The translations under genes and the position numbers were made by a program. A stretch of DNA of 38,648 nt from an uncultured Bacilli bacterium (GTDB taxonomy: Bacteria > Bacillota_I > Bacilli_A > RF39 > UBA660), in assembly GCA_947629445.1 (NCBI GenBank), contig CANRDU010000012.1:1-38648 (forward strand), read 5' to 3'. Below, piece after piece: positions 38,520-38,648 of the stretch (positions within the stretch are counted from its first letter, which is position 1; every line of letters starts with the position of its first letter). Below the pieces are notes generated by a model that saw only the letters and a program-made list of their open reading frames with translations, did not search any database and had not been told where the DNA came from.

Positions 38520-38648
38520 TATAGAGTTAGAGGCTCTATATGTCCTCATAGCATATTTGGATAGTGCGCACCCCTCCTAAGAGTATACTGGAGGACAATA
38601 AAATTCAGTAAAGCCTTGAAATATAGGCAAAAATCTGTCCTTGTAACT
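38520..38648 (+). ncRNA. Structured RNA of unknown class (3' end outside window)
   Basis: About 125 nt after a strong promoter with no convincing reading frame. Helices seen: TATAGAG (38520-38526) / CTCTATA (38534-38540); TGTCCTC (38541-38547) / GAGGACA (38591-38597), enclosing CCTCC / GGAGG and the self-complementary GTGCGCAC; and GCCT / AGGC (38613-38616 / 38625-38628). AGGACA (38592-38597) can pair instead with TGTCCT (38636-38641), so two exclusive folds exist. It could be a 6S-type RNA or a riboswitch/leader; I cannot assign a class. Confidence 0.5.

Overview
The window is AT-rich DNA from a low-G+C Gram-positive bacterium (Bacillota, Bacilli side). It reads with the standard bacterial code: TGA is a stop in several genes, such as dnaD, nth and yabG, and tryptophan is TGG. 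Strong SD sequences of the AGGTGA/AGGAG type, frequent TGnTATAAT (extended -10) promoters with short leaders, the dnaD-nth pair, the yabG-veg pair, a SpoVID-like/YsxE-like pair and a B. subtilis-style tmRNA all point to Bacilli. The tmRNA tag ends in -LAFA, an ending otherwise known from mollicutes. My inference is an uncultivated, gut-type Bacilli lineage near the Erysipelotrichales/RF39/mollicute branch. No mobile element, CRISPR array or rRNA was seen.

Layout. 1-4762: the end of an HU gene, an unknown 554-aa protein with a hydrophobic C-terminal region, a small acidic protein, the CCA-adding enzyme, a membrane-anchored protein that may be a degenerate metallo-beta-lactamase fold, and a zinc-ribbon membrane protein. 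4829-9283: dnaD-nth, then lon and an unknown helical protein. 9326-10802: a two-gene unit resembling the spore-coat pair spoVID-ysxE. 10806-10976 (minus): a probable 56-aa membrane peptide. 11106-21833: a surface/secreted cluster made of a 2427-aa vWA adhesin with eight isopeptide-type repeats, a zinc-ribbon single-pass protein and a thermolysin-family protease fused to a vWA domain. 21904-23283: yabG, veg and the tmRNA gene.

23404-28191 is mainly on the minus strand: an LCP (LytR-CpsA-Psr) protein with a PASTA domain and a (DNP)n tail, a DUF378 membrane protein, a UvrD/Rep-type helicase and an XRE regulator. A plus-strand tRNA-Cys lies inside this stretch. 28338-31426: a P-type ATPase and a ZIP transporter two bases apart. 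31495-33109: a Y-family polymerase and a short NfeD-like protein. 33153-36681: an alpha/beta hydrolase, a membrane-anchored MurF-like ligase and a D-Ala-D-Ala ligase in one tight operon. 36785-38475: a DUF3048 protein and an HD-domain protein. 38488-38648: a strong promoter followed by about 130 nt of structured, apparently noncoding RNA that runs off the window.

How it fits together. Envelope biology dominates: peptidoglycan precursor synthesis (Mur ligase, Ddl), wall polymer attachment (LCP), LysM and PASTA modules, a very large surface adhesin and a secreted protease. Three genes that belong to spore-coat assembly in Bacillus (SpoVID-like, YsxE-like, YabG) suggest that the organism sporulates or keeps part of the coat machinery. 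Lon and a tmRNA tag ending in AFA occur in the same window, which raises the possibility of Lon-dependent removal of rescued peptides. Functions are inferred from motifs read by eye; no database search was run.
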